Made by a program: the position numbers and the translations under genes. DNA of 64,000 bases from an uncultured Veillonella sp. GTDB taxonomy: Bacteria; Bacillota; Negativicutes; Veillonellales; Veillonellaceae. A model generated the notes under the pieces. That model saw nothing but the letters and a program-made list of their open reading frames with translations, was not told the DNA's origin and did not search any database. The first letter of the stretch is position 1, and each line of letters opens with the position of its first letter. Below, in pieces: positions 54,361 through 62,367 of this stretch. The stretch lies in assembly GCA_902477915.1 (NCBI GenBank), contig CABSJA010000005.1, forward strand, positions 1-64,000, in the 5' to 3' direction.

Positions 54361-54699
54361 ATGTTTACAGTTACAAAACGATTAGAGGTGAGTGCATCTC
54401 ACCAATTGAAATTAGATTATCCAAGCAAATGTCAAAATCTTCATGGGCATAATTGGATTATTACGGTTCATGCTCGTTCTGAAGAGTTAGATCATAATGG
54501 CATGGTAATCGACTTTACCATTATTAAAGAAAAAATACATGGCCGCTTAGATCATCGCCACATCAATGATGTATTAGGCGATATCAATCCTACTGCTGAA
54601 AACATGGCAAAATGGATTGCTGATGAGTTGGGCCCTAAATGTTTCAAAGTAGAGGTTCAAGAGTCTGAAGGGAACACAGCTATTTATGAACGTGATTGA
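54361..54699 (+). CDS. queD: 6-carboxytetrahydropterin synthase QueD
   Basis: QueD converts dihydroneopterin triphosphate to 6-carboxytetrahydropterin, the second step of queuosine precursor synthesis. The 112-residue protein has zinc ligands His14, His28 and His30 (SASHQL..LHGHNW) and the catalytic Cys24. It overlaps queE by 14 bases. With queE and folE it covers the GTP to 7-carboxy-7-deazaguanine steps. AGGAGA lies seven bases before the ATG. Confidence 0.95.
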   Translation: MFTVTKRLEVSASHQLKLDYPSKCQNLHGHNWIITVHARSEELDHNGMVIDFTIIKEKIHGRLDHRHINDVLGDINPTAENMAKWIADELGPKCFKVEVQESEGNTAIYERD

Positions 54700-55429
54700 A
54701 ATCTTCGCTTCTATTGATGGTGAAGGAAGTCGACAAGGGCTATTAACCACATTCTTACGCCTTCATGATTGCAATATACGCTGTTCATATTGTGATACTA
54801 CCTATAGTTATGGTATTGATAGTACTTTCACAGACATGACCGTCCGAGAGGTCGCTAATGCTATTGAAAGTTTAGGCAATCATCGAATTACCATTACGGG
54901 TGGTGAGCCACTATTACAAGAAGCTGCTGTAGTGGAGCTAATTGATGAATTAAATCGTCGTAAATCTGTTAAAGTAGAGGATAAACCGTGTGCTGATAAA
55001 CAATCGACTACGAAAAATAACGTATCTGAAGATGCTCAAGACGTATTAGATGGTGAAAGTCCCTACGATTTCAATATTGAAACAAATGGTACGATTATAC
55101 CGAGCTTTCACCGAGAAAATGTGTGGTTTACCTACGATTATAAAACACCATCCTCTTTAGCTGAGGAATCTATGAATTTAGATATATTCAAAGTTTCTAA
55201 GGAACAGGATTTAATTAAATTTGTAGTAGGTTCCGTAGAGGATTTAGACTGTATGCGTCATATGATTAATCAATATCCTACAAAGGCTCAAATCTATGTA
55301 TCACCAGTGTGGGGAAAAATAGAGGCAGCTGCCATTATTGATTATATGAATGAACATAATCTACAAAATGTACGATTCCAATTACAGATTCATAAATTTG
55401 TATGGGATCCTGATGCGAAAGGTGTATAG
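54686..55429 (+). CDS. queE: 7-carboxy-7-deazaguanine synthase QueE
   Basis: This radical SAM enzyme rearranges 6-carboxytetrahydropterin to 7-carboxy-7-deazaguanine. The 247-residue protein has the cluster motif CNIRCSYC (Cys29, 33, 36) and ITITGGEPLLQ. Between about residues 93 and 128 is a polar, charged insertion (KSVKVEDKPCADKQ and following) not needed for the fold, longer than in compact QueE proteins. It overlaps queD, so the two are translationally coupled. Confidence 0.93.
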   Translation: MNVIEIFASIDGEGSRQGLLTTFLRLHDCNIRCSYCDTTYSYGIDSTFTDMTVREVANAIESLGNHRITITGGEPLLQEAAVVELIDELNRRKSVKVEDKPCADKQSTTKNNVSEDAQDVLDGESPYDFNIETNGTIIPSFHRENVWFTYDYKTPSSLAEESMNLDIFKVSKEQDLIKFVVGSVEDLDCMRHMINQYPTKAQIYVSPVWGKIEAAAIIDYMNEHNLQNVRFQLQIHKFVWDPDAKGV

Positions 55430-55519
55430 TATAGTTAGGGTGTAGGTAGAGTATCGAGTGTTTTTTTATGCAGTATGATACATTATGATATGATGACACC
55501 TTGATATAAAGGGGAATAT

Positions 55520-56083
55520 ATGGATACAGAAAAAATAGAATCACTTGTATATCAATTGCTAGAAGCCTTGGGGGAGGACCCTAATCGTGAAGGTTTAGTA
55601 GAAACGCCTAAGCGCGTAGCTCAAATGATGGCAGAGGTATACGAAGGGATTCAGTATACGAATGCTGAGATTGCAGAGATGTATGGTAAGACCTTTGAAG
55701 TTGATACAAATCAAATGGTTGTAGTAAAGGATATTACGTGTTTTTCCCATTGCGAACACCATATGGCTTTAATGTATGATATGAGTATTAGCATTGGCTA
55801 TATTCCTAAAGGTCGTGTTATTGGCTTATCTAAAATACCTCGTATTGCTGAAATGTGTTGCAAACGATTGCAATTACAAGAAAAAATTGGAGAAGATATA
55901 GCTGAAGTTATTTCACTAGCTACAGGGTCAGAGGATGTTATTGTTCATATTACATCTTCTCATAGTTGTATGAGTGCGAGAGGGATTAAATCTACAGATA
56001 GCCAGACTACTACATTAGCTACAAAGGGCGTATTTAACGAAGATAATATGATTCACCGTTTTATGTTGATGAAACAGTCGTAG
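55520..56083 (+). CDS. folE: GTP cyclohydrolase I
   Basis: FolE converts GTP to dihydroneopterin triphosphate, the shared entry to folate and queuosine synthesis. The 187-residue type I enzyme has REGLVETPKRVAQM, the zinc motif CFSHCEHH (two Cys and a His pair), KIPRIAEMCCKRLQLQE, and the late HSCMSARGIK segment. Its position behind queD-queE suggests it feeds the queuosine branch, but it could also serve folate. Confidence 0.95.
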   Translation: MDTEKIESLVYQLLEALGEDPNREGLVETPKRVAQMMAEVYEGIQYTNAEIAEMYGKTFEVDTNQMVVVKDITCFSHCEHHMALMYDMSISIGYIPKGRVIGLSKIPRIAEMCCKRLQLQEKIGEDIAEVISLATGSEDVIVHITSSHSCMSARGIKSTDSQTTTLATKGVFNEDNMIHRFMLMKQS

Positions 56084-56145
56084 ACCAGATATCTTGACTA
56101 ATAGTCAGGCTATTCGGTATAATTAATGAGCTAGAAACTAACTGT

Positions 56146-56220
56146 GGGCCTATAGCTCAGGGGTAGAGCAACCGGCTCATAACCGGTCGGTCCCTGGTTC
56201 GATCCCAGGTGGGCCCACCA
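56146..56220 (+). tRNA. tRNA with CAT anticodon (Met or lysidine-type Ile)
   Basis: The 75-base cloverleaf folds fully: acceptor GGGCCTA / TGGGCCC, D arm with AGCTCAGGGGTAGAGC, anticodon stem ACCGG / CCGGT with loop CTCATAA (anticodon CAT), T arm CCTGG-TTCGATC-CCAGG, and encoded CCA. CAT is read as elongator Met, initiator Met, or Ile2 after lysidine modification. The A-T pair and G-rich D loop argue against initiator; Met versus Ile2 is undecided here. Confidence 0.97.
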
Positions 56221-56235
56221 ATTATGTTGATATCT

Positions 56236-56262
56236 ACCGTCCTTGAGATTTCAAGGGCGGTT
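56236..56262 (+). terminator. Terminator after the tRNA
   Basis: ACCGTCCTTGA, loop GATT, TCAAGGGCGGT, then TATTTTTA; one wobble in the stem. Confidence 0.88.
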
Positions 56263-56392
56263 ATTTTTATATGTAATTCATTTATTTCTTAGATACAATA
56301 GTCATTACTAAGATAGATAGTAGATGATACTCTACAGTATCCATCATCTGATTTGTGAGTTTACTAAGAGATAAATAGCAAATAGAGGAATT

Positions 56393-57124
56393 ATGGAACC
56401 TAGACCTATGATGGATCGCTTAGAGGCGGTTTTTTCGATTGTGCCAAAGGCTCATGCAATAGCTGATATAGGTACTGATCATGGATATTTAGCAGTAGAA
56501 CTTATCAACCGTAATCGTGCTGACTTTGTTATAGCCGGTGATGTACATAAAGGACCTTTAGAGTCTGCAAAGGAATATGTTCAATCTTGTGGATTAAGCT
56601 CTAAAATTGATTGTCGTTTAGGAGATGGTCTCAAGGTTACGGAGAAGGGCGAATTAAATGGTGCCATTTGCTGTGGTATGGGGGGCTTCTTGATGCGCGA
56701 TATCGTAGAAGAAGGGCCTGAACCGTTGGAATTCTATGTATTACAACCACAAAATGGGCAAAAAGAATTGCGTCAGTATATGGTGCAAAAAGGCTATGTT
56801 ATTGTTCTTGAAATTATTGTTGAAGATACCGGTAAATTATATACTGCGTTTTTAGCGATTCGCGAGGATTGCCTGGAAAACTATACGGGCACAGCAAATC
56901 ATGAAAATGTGTATGCCGCATTGCCTGAAGAATCCTTGCTATGGTCAGTAGGAGCTCTTCTTGAACAAGAACGTCCACAACTTTGGACGAAATATATTGA
57001 ATATTTAATATATCAACGACAATGTGCCTTAGATGGTATGACAGAGAAATTGAGTCATACTGATAAATATCGGGATTTAGAGCGCGAAGTCGAATTTCTT
57101 CGCAGCCTTTTAGAAAGTAGATAG
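56393..57124 (+). CDS. trmK: tRNA (adenine22-N1)-methyltransferase TrmK
   Basis: The 243-residue Rossmann methyltransferase has the SAM motif IADIGTDHGYLAVEL and the catalytic-region segment GAICCGMGGFLMRDIVEEGP, followed by LQPQNGQKELRQYM. It belongs to the TrmK family, which makes m1A22 in tRNA. A C-terminal coiled-coil is visible (about 205-243). Its usual neighbour, the Nif3-family gene, follows seven bases after the stop. Confidence 0.92.
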   Translation: MEPRPMMDRLEAVFSIVPKAHAIADIGTDHGYLAVELINRNRADFVIAGDVHKGPLESAKEYVQSCGLSSKIDCRLGDGLKVTEKGELNGAICCGMGGFLMRDIVEEGPEPLEFYVLQPQNGQKELRQYMVQKGYVIVLEIIVEDTGKLYTAFLAIREDCLENYTGTANHENVYAALPEESLLWSVGALLEQERPQLWTKYIEYLIYQRQCALDGMTEKLSHTDKYRDLEREVEFLRSLLESR

Positions 57125-57139
57125 AAAGAAGTGAGTTTT

Positions 57140-58243
57140 ATGACAACTGTTCAACAAGTCATTGCCTTAATGGAACAATTAGCACCTCGATCTTATGCCG
57201 AATCTTGGGATAATGTAGGCCTAATGGTAGGCGACAGAAGCGCTATGGTTACAGGTGTATTAACTACATTAGATGTAACAGAGGAAACCATTTCGTATGC
57301 CATTGAACATAACTGTAATTTAATCATTAGTCATCACCCGTTAATTTTTAAAGGATTAAAACAATTATCTTGTGATACGACTCAAGGTCGCATGATTCAT
57401 AAATTAATCCAACATAATATTGCCGTGTACAGTGCACATACCAATCTTGATATTGCACCTGGTGGCTTGAATGATATGTTGGCAGAACAATTAGGTCTTA
57501 TAGATGTTAAGGGCTTTATCAAAACTGGGGAAGACGCATTGTATAAGATAACTACCTTTGTACCTGAAAATGCAGCTGATGCGGTTCGAATGGCAATGGG
57601 GAATGCTGGTGCTGGACGTATTGGTAACTATGAATACTGTAGTTTTAGTGCTCATGGTGAAGGTCGCTTTGTAGGCAATGATACCTCTCATCCTGTAATT
57701 GGTGAAGCCGGATCTGTGACCGTAGTACCAGAAGTACAAATCAATGCGTTGGTAGATGGTATACATTTGCAACACGTCATTGAAGCGATGAAAGATGCAC
57801 ATCCTTACGAAGAGGCCGCCTATGAGGTACTATCCTTAGTTGAGCCGAAAGAGGCGACTCAATATTTAGGTCGTATTGGTAGATTACCAAACGCCTTAGA
57901 TTTAGATACATTCCGTGAATGGGTACAGGAAGCATTACCAGACGCTAATATTCGTTTTGCTGGCATAGCGCCTAAAGAAATTCAATCCATAGCACTATGT
58001 TCTGGTGCCGGTGCTGAATTTATTAAGGATGCAGCTCGCTTGCATGTAGACGCATATGTTACAGGCGATGTGAAATATCATGATGCACAATTATCTAAAG
58101 AGCTTGGATTGCTTGTAGTTGATGCAGGCCATTTTGGTACAGAATCTATTGTTGCTAGAGGTTTACGTGACTATTTACTTAGTAAAGATGTACCTGTTCC
58201 TGTGAAAGCTTTTACGGAACAGAATGATTTCTTTTTCTTATAA
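57140..58243 (+). CDS. Nif3-family dinuclear metal protein (YqfO-like)
   Basis: The 367-residue protein has two Nif3 halves with metal ligands SHHPLIF and SAHTNLD in the first and the VDAGHFGTE segment in the second. An inserted PII-like domain (about 125-235, HPYEEAAYEVLSL) is present, as in Bacillus YqfO. The biochemical role is unsettled; GTP cyclohydrolase I type 2 annotations of this family are not well supported. ATG 57140 is chosen over GTG 57131 because AGAAAGAAG is better spaced. The trmK-nif3 pair is widely conserved. Confidence 0.9.
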   Translation: MTTVQQVIALMEQLAPRSYAESWDNVGLMVGDRSAMVTGVLTTLDVTEETISYAIEHNCNLIISHHPLIFKGLKQLSCDTTQGRMIHKLIQHNIAVYSAHTNLDIAPGGLNDMLAEQLGLIDVKGFIKTGEDALYKITTFVPENAADAVRMAMGNAGAGRIGNYEYCSFSAHGEGRFVGNDTSHPVIGEAGSVTVVPEVQINALVDGIHLQHVIEAMKDAHPYEEAAYEVLSLVEPKEATQYLGRIGRLPNALDLDTFREWVQEALPDANIRFAGIAPKEIQSIALCSGAGAEFIKDAARLHVDAYVTGDVKYHDAQLSKELGLLVVDAGHFGTESIVARGLRDYLLSKDVPVPVKAFTEQNDFFFL

Positions 58244-58290
58244 TATTGCATTTTCTTGCAACAAATAGGCTAGCTATGATAAACTGAATT

Positions 58291-58643
58291 GAAGCAAGTA
58301 TGAAAGACGGTTGCGAGTCCATAGGACTCGAGGAAAGTCCGAGCTCCATAGGGCAGGATGCCAGATAACGTCTGGCGAGGGTAACCTTAGGGAAAGTGCC
58401 ATAGAAAAGGAAACCGCCACGTCAGTGGTAAGGGTGGAAAGGTGAGGTAAGAGCTCACCAGCAGTCTGGTAACAGGCTGGCTCGGTAAACCCCATCCGGA
58501 GCAAGACCGAATAGGGAAGGGTTAAGGGTGGTCCCGCCTACCTTCCGGGTTGTGTCGCTCGAGCGTGCAGGCGACTGTACGCCTAGAAAGATAATCGTCA
58601 CCGCGCAAGCGGAACAGAACTCGGCTTATTGATTGCTTGCTTC
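58291..58643 (+). ncRNA. rnpB: RNase P RNA (bacterial type A)
   Basis: This ribozyme trims tRNA 5' leaders. The 353-base RNA closes with P1 GAAGCAAG / CTTGCTTC. Universally conserved cores are present: GAGGAAAGTCCGAGCTCC near the start, AACAGGCTGGCTCGGTAAACCCC with GAGCAAGACCGAATAGGG in the middle, and AGATAATCGTCACC with ACAGAACTCGGCTTA at the end. The GGGTGGTCCC (J15/18-like, CCA-binding) region and extra helices fit type A rather than the Bacillus type B. TATGAT (58275-58280) could be the -10. Confidence 0.97.
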
Positions 58644-58701
58644 CATATTTAAGATATAATTTATAGTATATAAGATTGTAGATCTTTGTTAGGAGAACTT
58701 C

Positions 58702-59031
58702 ATGGCAATTACAGCGATTACTAGTGTGCAAGAATTTGATGAAAAAGTACTTGGCTCTAAAGGTTTAGCTATTGTTGATTTCTGGGCTGCCTGGTGCGAA
58801 CCTTGCACTGTTATGCGTCCAGAAGTAGAAGCAGTAGCTGAACGTTTAAAAGGACAAGTAGAGTTCTTTAGTGTTGATGCAGAAGATAAAAATCTTCGTG
58901 GTATTTTGTTGAAAGAAGATATTGATGGTATTCCATCTATGGTATTCTTCCGTGATGGCAAAATGCTTGATTCCCTTGTGGGTTACAAGAAAGCTGATGT
59001 GCTTGAGTCCCTAATCAAGGAAGTTATCTAA
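58702..59031 (+). CDS. Thioredoxin-family protein with WCEPC active site
   Basis: The 109-residue protein has a thioredoxin fold: IVDFWAAWCEPC (Cys32, Cys35), the DAEDKNLRGILLKEDIDGIPSMVFFRDG segment with cis-Pro, and a C-terminal helix. Standard thioredoxin has WCGPC; a Glu in place of the Gly should shift the redox potential or partner preference. It may be the main thioredoxin or a specialised one; no trxB is adjacent. GGAGAA precedes the ATG. Confidence 0.88.
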   Translation: MAITAITSVQEFDEKVLGSKGLAIVDFWAAWCEPCTVMRPEVEAVAERLKGQVEFFSVDAEDKNLRGILLKEDIDGIPSMVFFRDGKMLDSLVGYKKADVLESLIKEVI

Positions 59032-59075
59032 TTTATTGATAACTAATGAATTTTACAAAAAATATATAATACAAG

Positions 59076-59118
59076 GCTGTATGCAAGTTAAATAAACTTT
59101 CTTGTATACAGCTTTTTT
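59076..59118 (+). terminator. Terminator after the thioredoxin gene
   Basis: GCTGTATGCAAG pairs with CTTGTATACAGC (one G-T wobble) across a loop of about 15 bases, then TTTTTTA. Confidence 0.9.
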
Positions 59119-59172
59119 ATTTGAATTATATAGTTTTCATAAATATTAAGTGATATAATAAAGTAGTAAGAA

Positions 59173-59196
59173 TATGATTGTTATCATAATAGCTGT
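59173..59196. promoter_or_regulatory. Palindromic operator 1 upstream of the [NiFe] hydrogenase
   Basis: TATGAT-TGTT-ATCATA is a perfect 6-4-6 dyad followed by ATAGCTGT. It matches operator 2 at 59232 in 22 of 24 bases, including the downstream flank. Half-sites resemble FNR/CRP-family sites (xTGATnnnnATCAx) and also contain the GATAAT-like steps of Fur boxes; the regulator cannot be decided from the sequence. Confidence 0.8.
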
Positions 59197-59231
59197 GACG
59201 AATTAGATAGTACATTATTTAATTTTCATAG

Positions 59232-59255
59232 TATGATTATTATCATAATAGTTGT
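59232..59255. promoter_or_regulatory. Palindromic operator 2 upstream of the [NiFe] hydrogenase
   Basis: TATGAT-TATT-ATCATA, a perfect 6-4-6 dyad, followed by ATAGTTGT. It lies 59 bases downstream of operator 1 and 81 bases before the chosen start of the small-subunit gene, so it probably overlaps or abuts the promoter. Confidence 0.8.
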
Positions 59256-59312
59256 AGTTCATTAAGTAATATTAATATATTGCGCAAAGTTGTTGTAAGG
59301 AGGCTATATTCC

Positions 59313-60452
59313 GTGAAGAATCGTATAAACAGTTTATGGACACTCTTCCAAGAGCGACGTTTGAGTCGACGCACATTTATGAAATCCTGTGTAGCACTCA
59401 CCGCTATTCTAGGCTTGCCACCAACGATGTTAGACACTGTTGTTAAGGCAGCTGAAACAACTGAATTGCCTACGGTAATTTGGCTACATGGTCATGAATG
59501 TACTGGTTGTAGTGAGTCCTTTATTCGCTCATCTTCTCCATTTACATCTGATGTAATTTTGAATATGATTTCTCTTGAGTATGATGATACTTTGGCGGCT
59601 GCATCTGGTGCACCATTAGAGGAACATTTAGAGAAAATCATCAAAGAAAAAGCAGGCAAATACATCTTGGCTGTTGAAGGTGGTGTGCCACTTGATGAAA
59701 ATGGTGTTTACTGTACAGTAGGTGGTCGCACATTTAAAGAATCCTTATTAGAAGCGGCTAAAGGCGCAGCAGCAATCATTGAATATGGTTCCTGCGCAGC
59801 TTGGGGTGGTATTCAAGCGGCTAAACCAAATCCAACAAATACAGTATCTGTATCTTCTGTTGTATCTGGTAAACCTATTATCAAAGTTCCGGGTTGTCCT
59901 CCAATTCCAGAGGTTATGACTGGTGTAATCATGCACTATGCATTATTTGGTCAAATTCCACCTCTTGATTCTCAAGGTCGTCCTAAACAATTTTATGGCA
60001 ATCGTATTCACGACACATGCTACCGCCGTGCCTTCTTTGACTCTGGTCTCTTCGTTGAAAAATTCGACGACGATGCATCCAAATCTGGTTGGTGCTTGTA
60101 TAAAGTAGGTTGTCGTGGACCTCAAACATATAATTCTTGTGGTAACTTACGTTGGTGGAATGGTTTGTCCTATCCAATTCAATCCGGTCACGGCTGTATT
60201 GGTTGCTCTGAAAAGGGCTTCTGGGATAATGACGTATTCTACAAACGTTTACCAGATATTCCATTAGCTAATACCATCACAACTGCTGATACAATCGGTA
60301 CAGTGGCTGCTGTTGGTGCTACTGCAGCAGTTATCGTTCATGGTGCTGCAACTCTTACGCGTAATAAAATTCTTGATATGAAAGAAGAAAAACGCTTAAA
60401 AGAACAAGGCTTATGGGATGAAAAGAAACATAATAATGGAGGAGGTCACTAA
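59313..60452 (+). CDS. hyaA: [NiFe] hydrogenase small subunit, Tat-exported
   Basis: The small subunit carries the Fe-S electron relay of a membrane-bound H2:quinone oxidoreductase. The 379-residue protein has a twin-arginine signal (SRRTFMKSC, Arg19-Arg20), proximal-cluster ligands in HECTGCSES (Cys63, Cys66), YGSCAAWGG, PGCPP, further Cys motifs for the medial and distal clusters, and a C-terminal membrane helix (about 335-355). Extra Cys residues that confer O2 tolerance in E. coli Hyd-1 are Gly here. GTG 59313 is nine bases after TAAGGAGG. It overlaps the large-subunit start (TAATG). Confidence 0.95.
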   Translation: MKNRINSLWTLFQERRLSRRTFMKSCVALTAILGLPPTMLDTVVKAAETTELPTVIWLHGHECTGCSESFIRSSSPFTSDVILNMISLEYDDTLAAASGAPLEEHLEKIIKEKAGKYILAVEGGVPLDENGVYCTVGGRTFKESLLEAAKGAAAIIEYGSCAAWGGIQAAKPNPTNTVSVSSVVSGKPIIKVPGCPPIPEVMTGVIMHYALFGQIPPLDSQGRPKQFYGNRIHDTCYRRAFFDSGLFVEKFDDDASKSGWCLYKVGCRGPQTYNSCGNLRWWNGLSYPIQSGHGCIGCSEKGFWDNDVFYKRLPDIPLANTITTADTIGTVAAVGATAAVIVHGAATLTRNKILDMKEEKRLKEQGLWDEKKHNNGGGH

Positions 60453-62353
60453 TGAAACGCGTAGTAGTAGATCCGATTTCCCGTATTGAAGGTCATTTAC
60501 GGGTAGAAATAAAAGTTGATGAAGCGAGTGGTAAAGTAGAGGACGCATTGTCTTCTGGTACTGCTTGGCGCGGTATCGAACTTGTTGCTAAAGATCGCGA
60601 TCCTCGTGACCTTTGGGCGTTCGTACAACGTATTTGTGGTGTATGTACTACAACACATGCCTTGGCAGCATTACGTGCTGTAGAGGATGCTCTTGGAATT
60701 ACTATTCCTAAAAATGCAAACTACATTCGTAATATCATGCATAGCTCTTTAGATGTACATGACCATATTGTTCACTTCTATCATTTACACGCTCTTGACT
60801 GGGTTAGCCCTGTAGCAGCTCTTAGTGCAGATCCAGCTAAAACAGCACAATTACAAAATGATGTATTAAATACTTATAATGTAAGTGGTTTAGCGCCTGC
60901 TGAAACTGCGTCTAAAGACTCTGCATATCCTAAAGAGTTCCCTAAAGCTACAACTGCTTATTTCACAGCTATACAACAAAAGATTAAGAAAATTGTAGAA
61001 TCTGGTCAATTGGGTATTTTCTCCGCTCAATGGTGGGATCATCCTGATTATAATTTGTTGCCACCAGAGGTTCATTTGATGGCCGTATCCCATTACTTGA
61101 ATATTCTTGATCGTCAACGTGATATCGTAATTCCTCACGTTGTATTTGGTGGTAAAAACCCTCATCCGCACTATGTTGTAGGTGGCATGCCATGTTCTAT
61201 TTCTATGAATGATATGAATGCGCCTATTAATACACAACGTCTTGCTGCGGTAGAAGAATCTATTGCATTGGCTAAAGATTTGGTAAATAATTTCTACGTG
61301 CCAGATCTATTAGCTATCGGCAAAATGTATGTAGAAAAAGGCATGATTGATGGCGGTGGCCTTGCGAAAAAACGCGTTATGTCCTACGGTGACTATCCAG
61401 ATGATACATATTCTGGCATTTCTAATGGTGACTACCATAAAAAATGTGTGGTTCGTTCTAATGGCGTAGTTGAAAACTTTGCATTAGGCGTAGATAAAGC
61501 TACATTTATTCCATTAGAAGGTAAAGACTTCATGGATCCTCAATACCTCAGTGAAGAGGTTGATCACTCCTGGTTCACATATCCAGATGGTAAAAGCTCT
61601 CTTCATCCTATCGAAGGTGTTACAGATCCTAAGTTTACAGGCCCTAAATCTGGTACAAAAGAAAAATGGGAATTCCTTGATGAAGATAAAAAATATTCTT
61701 GGATTAAATCCCCAACTTTCAAAGGCAAAACTGCAGAAGTTGGCCCATTAGCAAAATATATCGTTGTATATACAAAAGTAAAACAAGGTATCATTAAAGA
61801 TCCAACTTGGGCAGAGTCTATGATTGTTCGTCAAATCGATACAGTATCTCAAGTACTTGGCGTTCCTGCTCACGTATGGATGACTACAATGGTTGGTCGT
61901 ACAGCATGTCGTGGCCTTGATGCACAAGTAGCAGCAAATATGAGTCAATACTTCTTTGATAAACTCGTTGCTAACATAAAAAATGGTGACACTACTGTAG
62001 CTGATATGACTAAATTTGAGCCAAATACATGGGATAAAGATGCTAAAGGTGTTGGCCTTGTAGATGCTCCTCGTGGTGGTTTGGGTCACTGGATTCATAT
62101 TAAAGATGGTCGCTCTGCAAACTATCAATGTATCGTGCCATCTACATGGAATGCATGTCCTAAGACTGCAGCTAACGAACATGGTGCCTACGAAGACTCC
62201 ATGATTGATACACATGTAAAAATTGCAGATAAACCACTTGAAATTTTGAAGGTAATTCACTCCTTCGACCCATGTCTCGCATGTGCAACCCATTTATACA
62301 ATAAAAAAGGCGAAAAAATTGTTTCCGTCAATACAGATGCATTGTGTAAATAA
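60452..62353 (+). CDS. hyaB: [NiFe] hydrogenase large subunit
   Basis: The catalytic subunit holds the Ni-Fe(CN)2CO centre. The 633-residue protein has the L1 motif RICGVCTTTH (Cys62, Cys65) and the L2 motif DPCLACATH (Cys608, Cys611), which give the four Ni-site cysteines. A 19-residue C-terminal extension follows His614; it must be cut off by the maturation protease encoded at 63170 once Ni is inserted. The N-terminal DPISRIEGHLRVE is typical of group 1 enzymes. AGGAGG precedes the ATG. Confidence 0.97.
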   Translation: MKRVVVDPISRIEGHLRVEIKVDEASGKVEDALSSGTAWRGIELVAKDRDPRDLWAFVQRICGVCTTTHALAALRAVEDALGITIPKNANYIRNIMHSSLDVHDHIVHFYHLHALDWVSPVAALSADPAKTAQLQNDVLNTYNVSGLAPAETASKDSAYPKEFPKATTAYFTAIQQKIKKIVESGQLGIFSAQWWDHPDYNLLPPEVHLMAVSHYLNILDRQRDIVIPHVVFGGKNPHPHYVVGGMPCSISMNDMNAPINTQRLAAVEESIALAKDLVNNFYVPDLLAIGKMYVEKGMIDGGGLAKKRVMSYGDYPDDTYSGISNGDYHKKCVVRSNGVVENFALGVDKATFIPLEGKDFMDPQYLSEEVDHSWFTYPDGKSSLHPIEGVTDPKFTGPKSGTKEKWEFLDEDKKYSWIKSPTFKGKTAEVGPLAKYIVVYTKVKQGIIKDPTWAESMIVRQIDTVSQVLGVPAHVWMTTMVGRTACRGLDAQVAANMSQYFFDKLVANIKNGDTTVADMTKFEPNTWDKDAKGVGLVDAPRGGLGHWIHIKDGRSANYQCIVPSTWNACPKTAANEHGAYEDSMIDTHVKIADKPLEILKVIHSFDPCLACATHLYNKKGEKIVSVNTDALCK

Positions 62354-62367
62354 AGGGTGGTGGGCTT

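Noticed and set aside
61748..62293. 181-codon minus-strand frame inside the hydrogenase large subunit gene
   Set aside because: Antisense shadow; the sense frame has all the hydrogenase motifs, and this frame has none.
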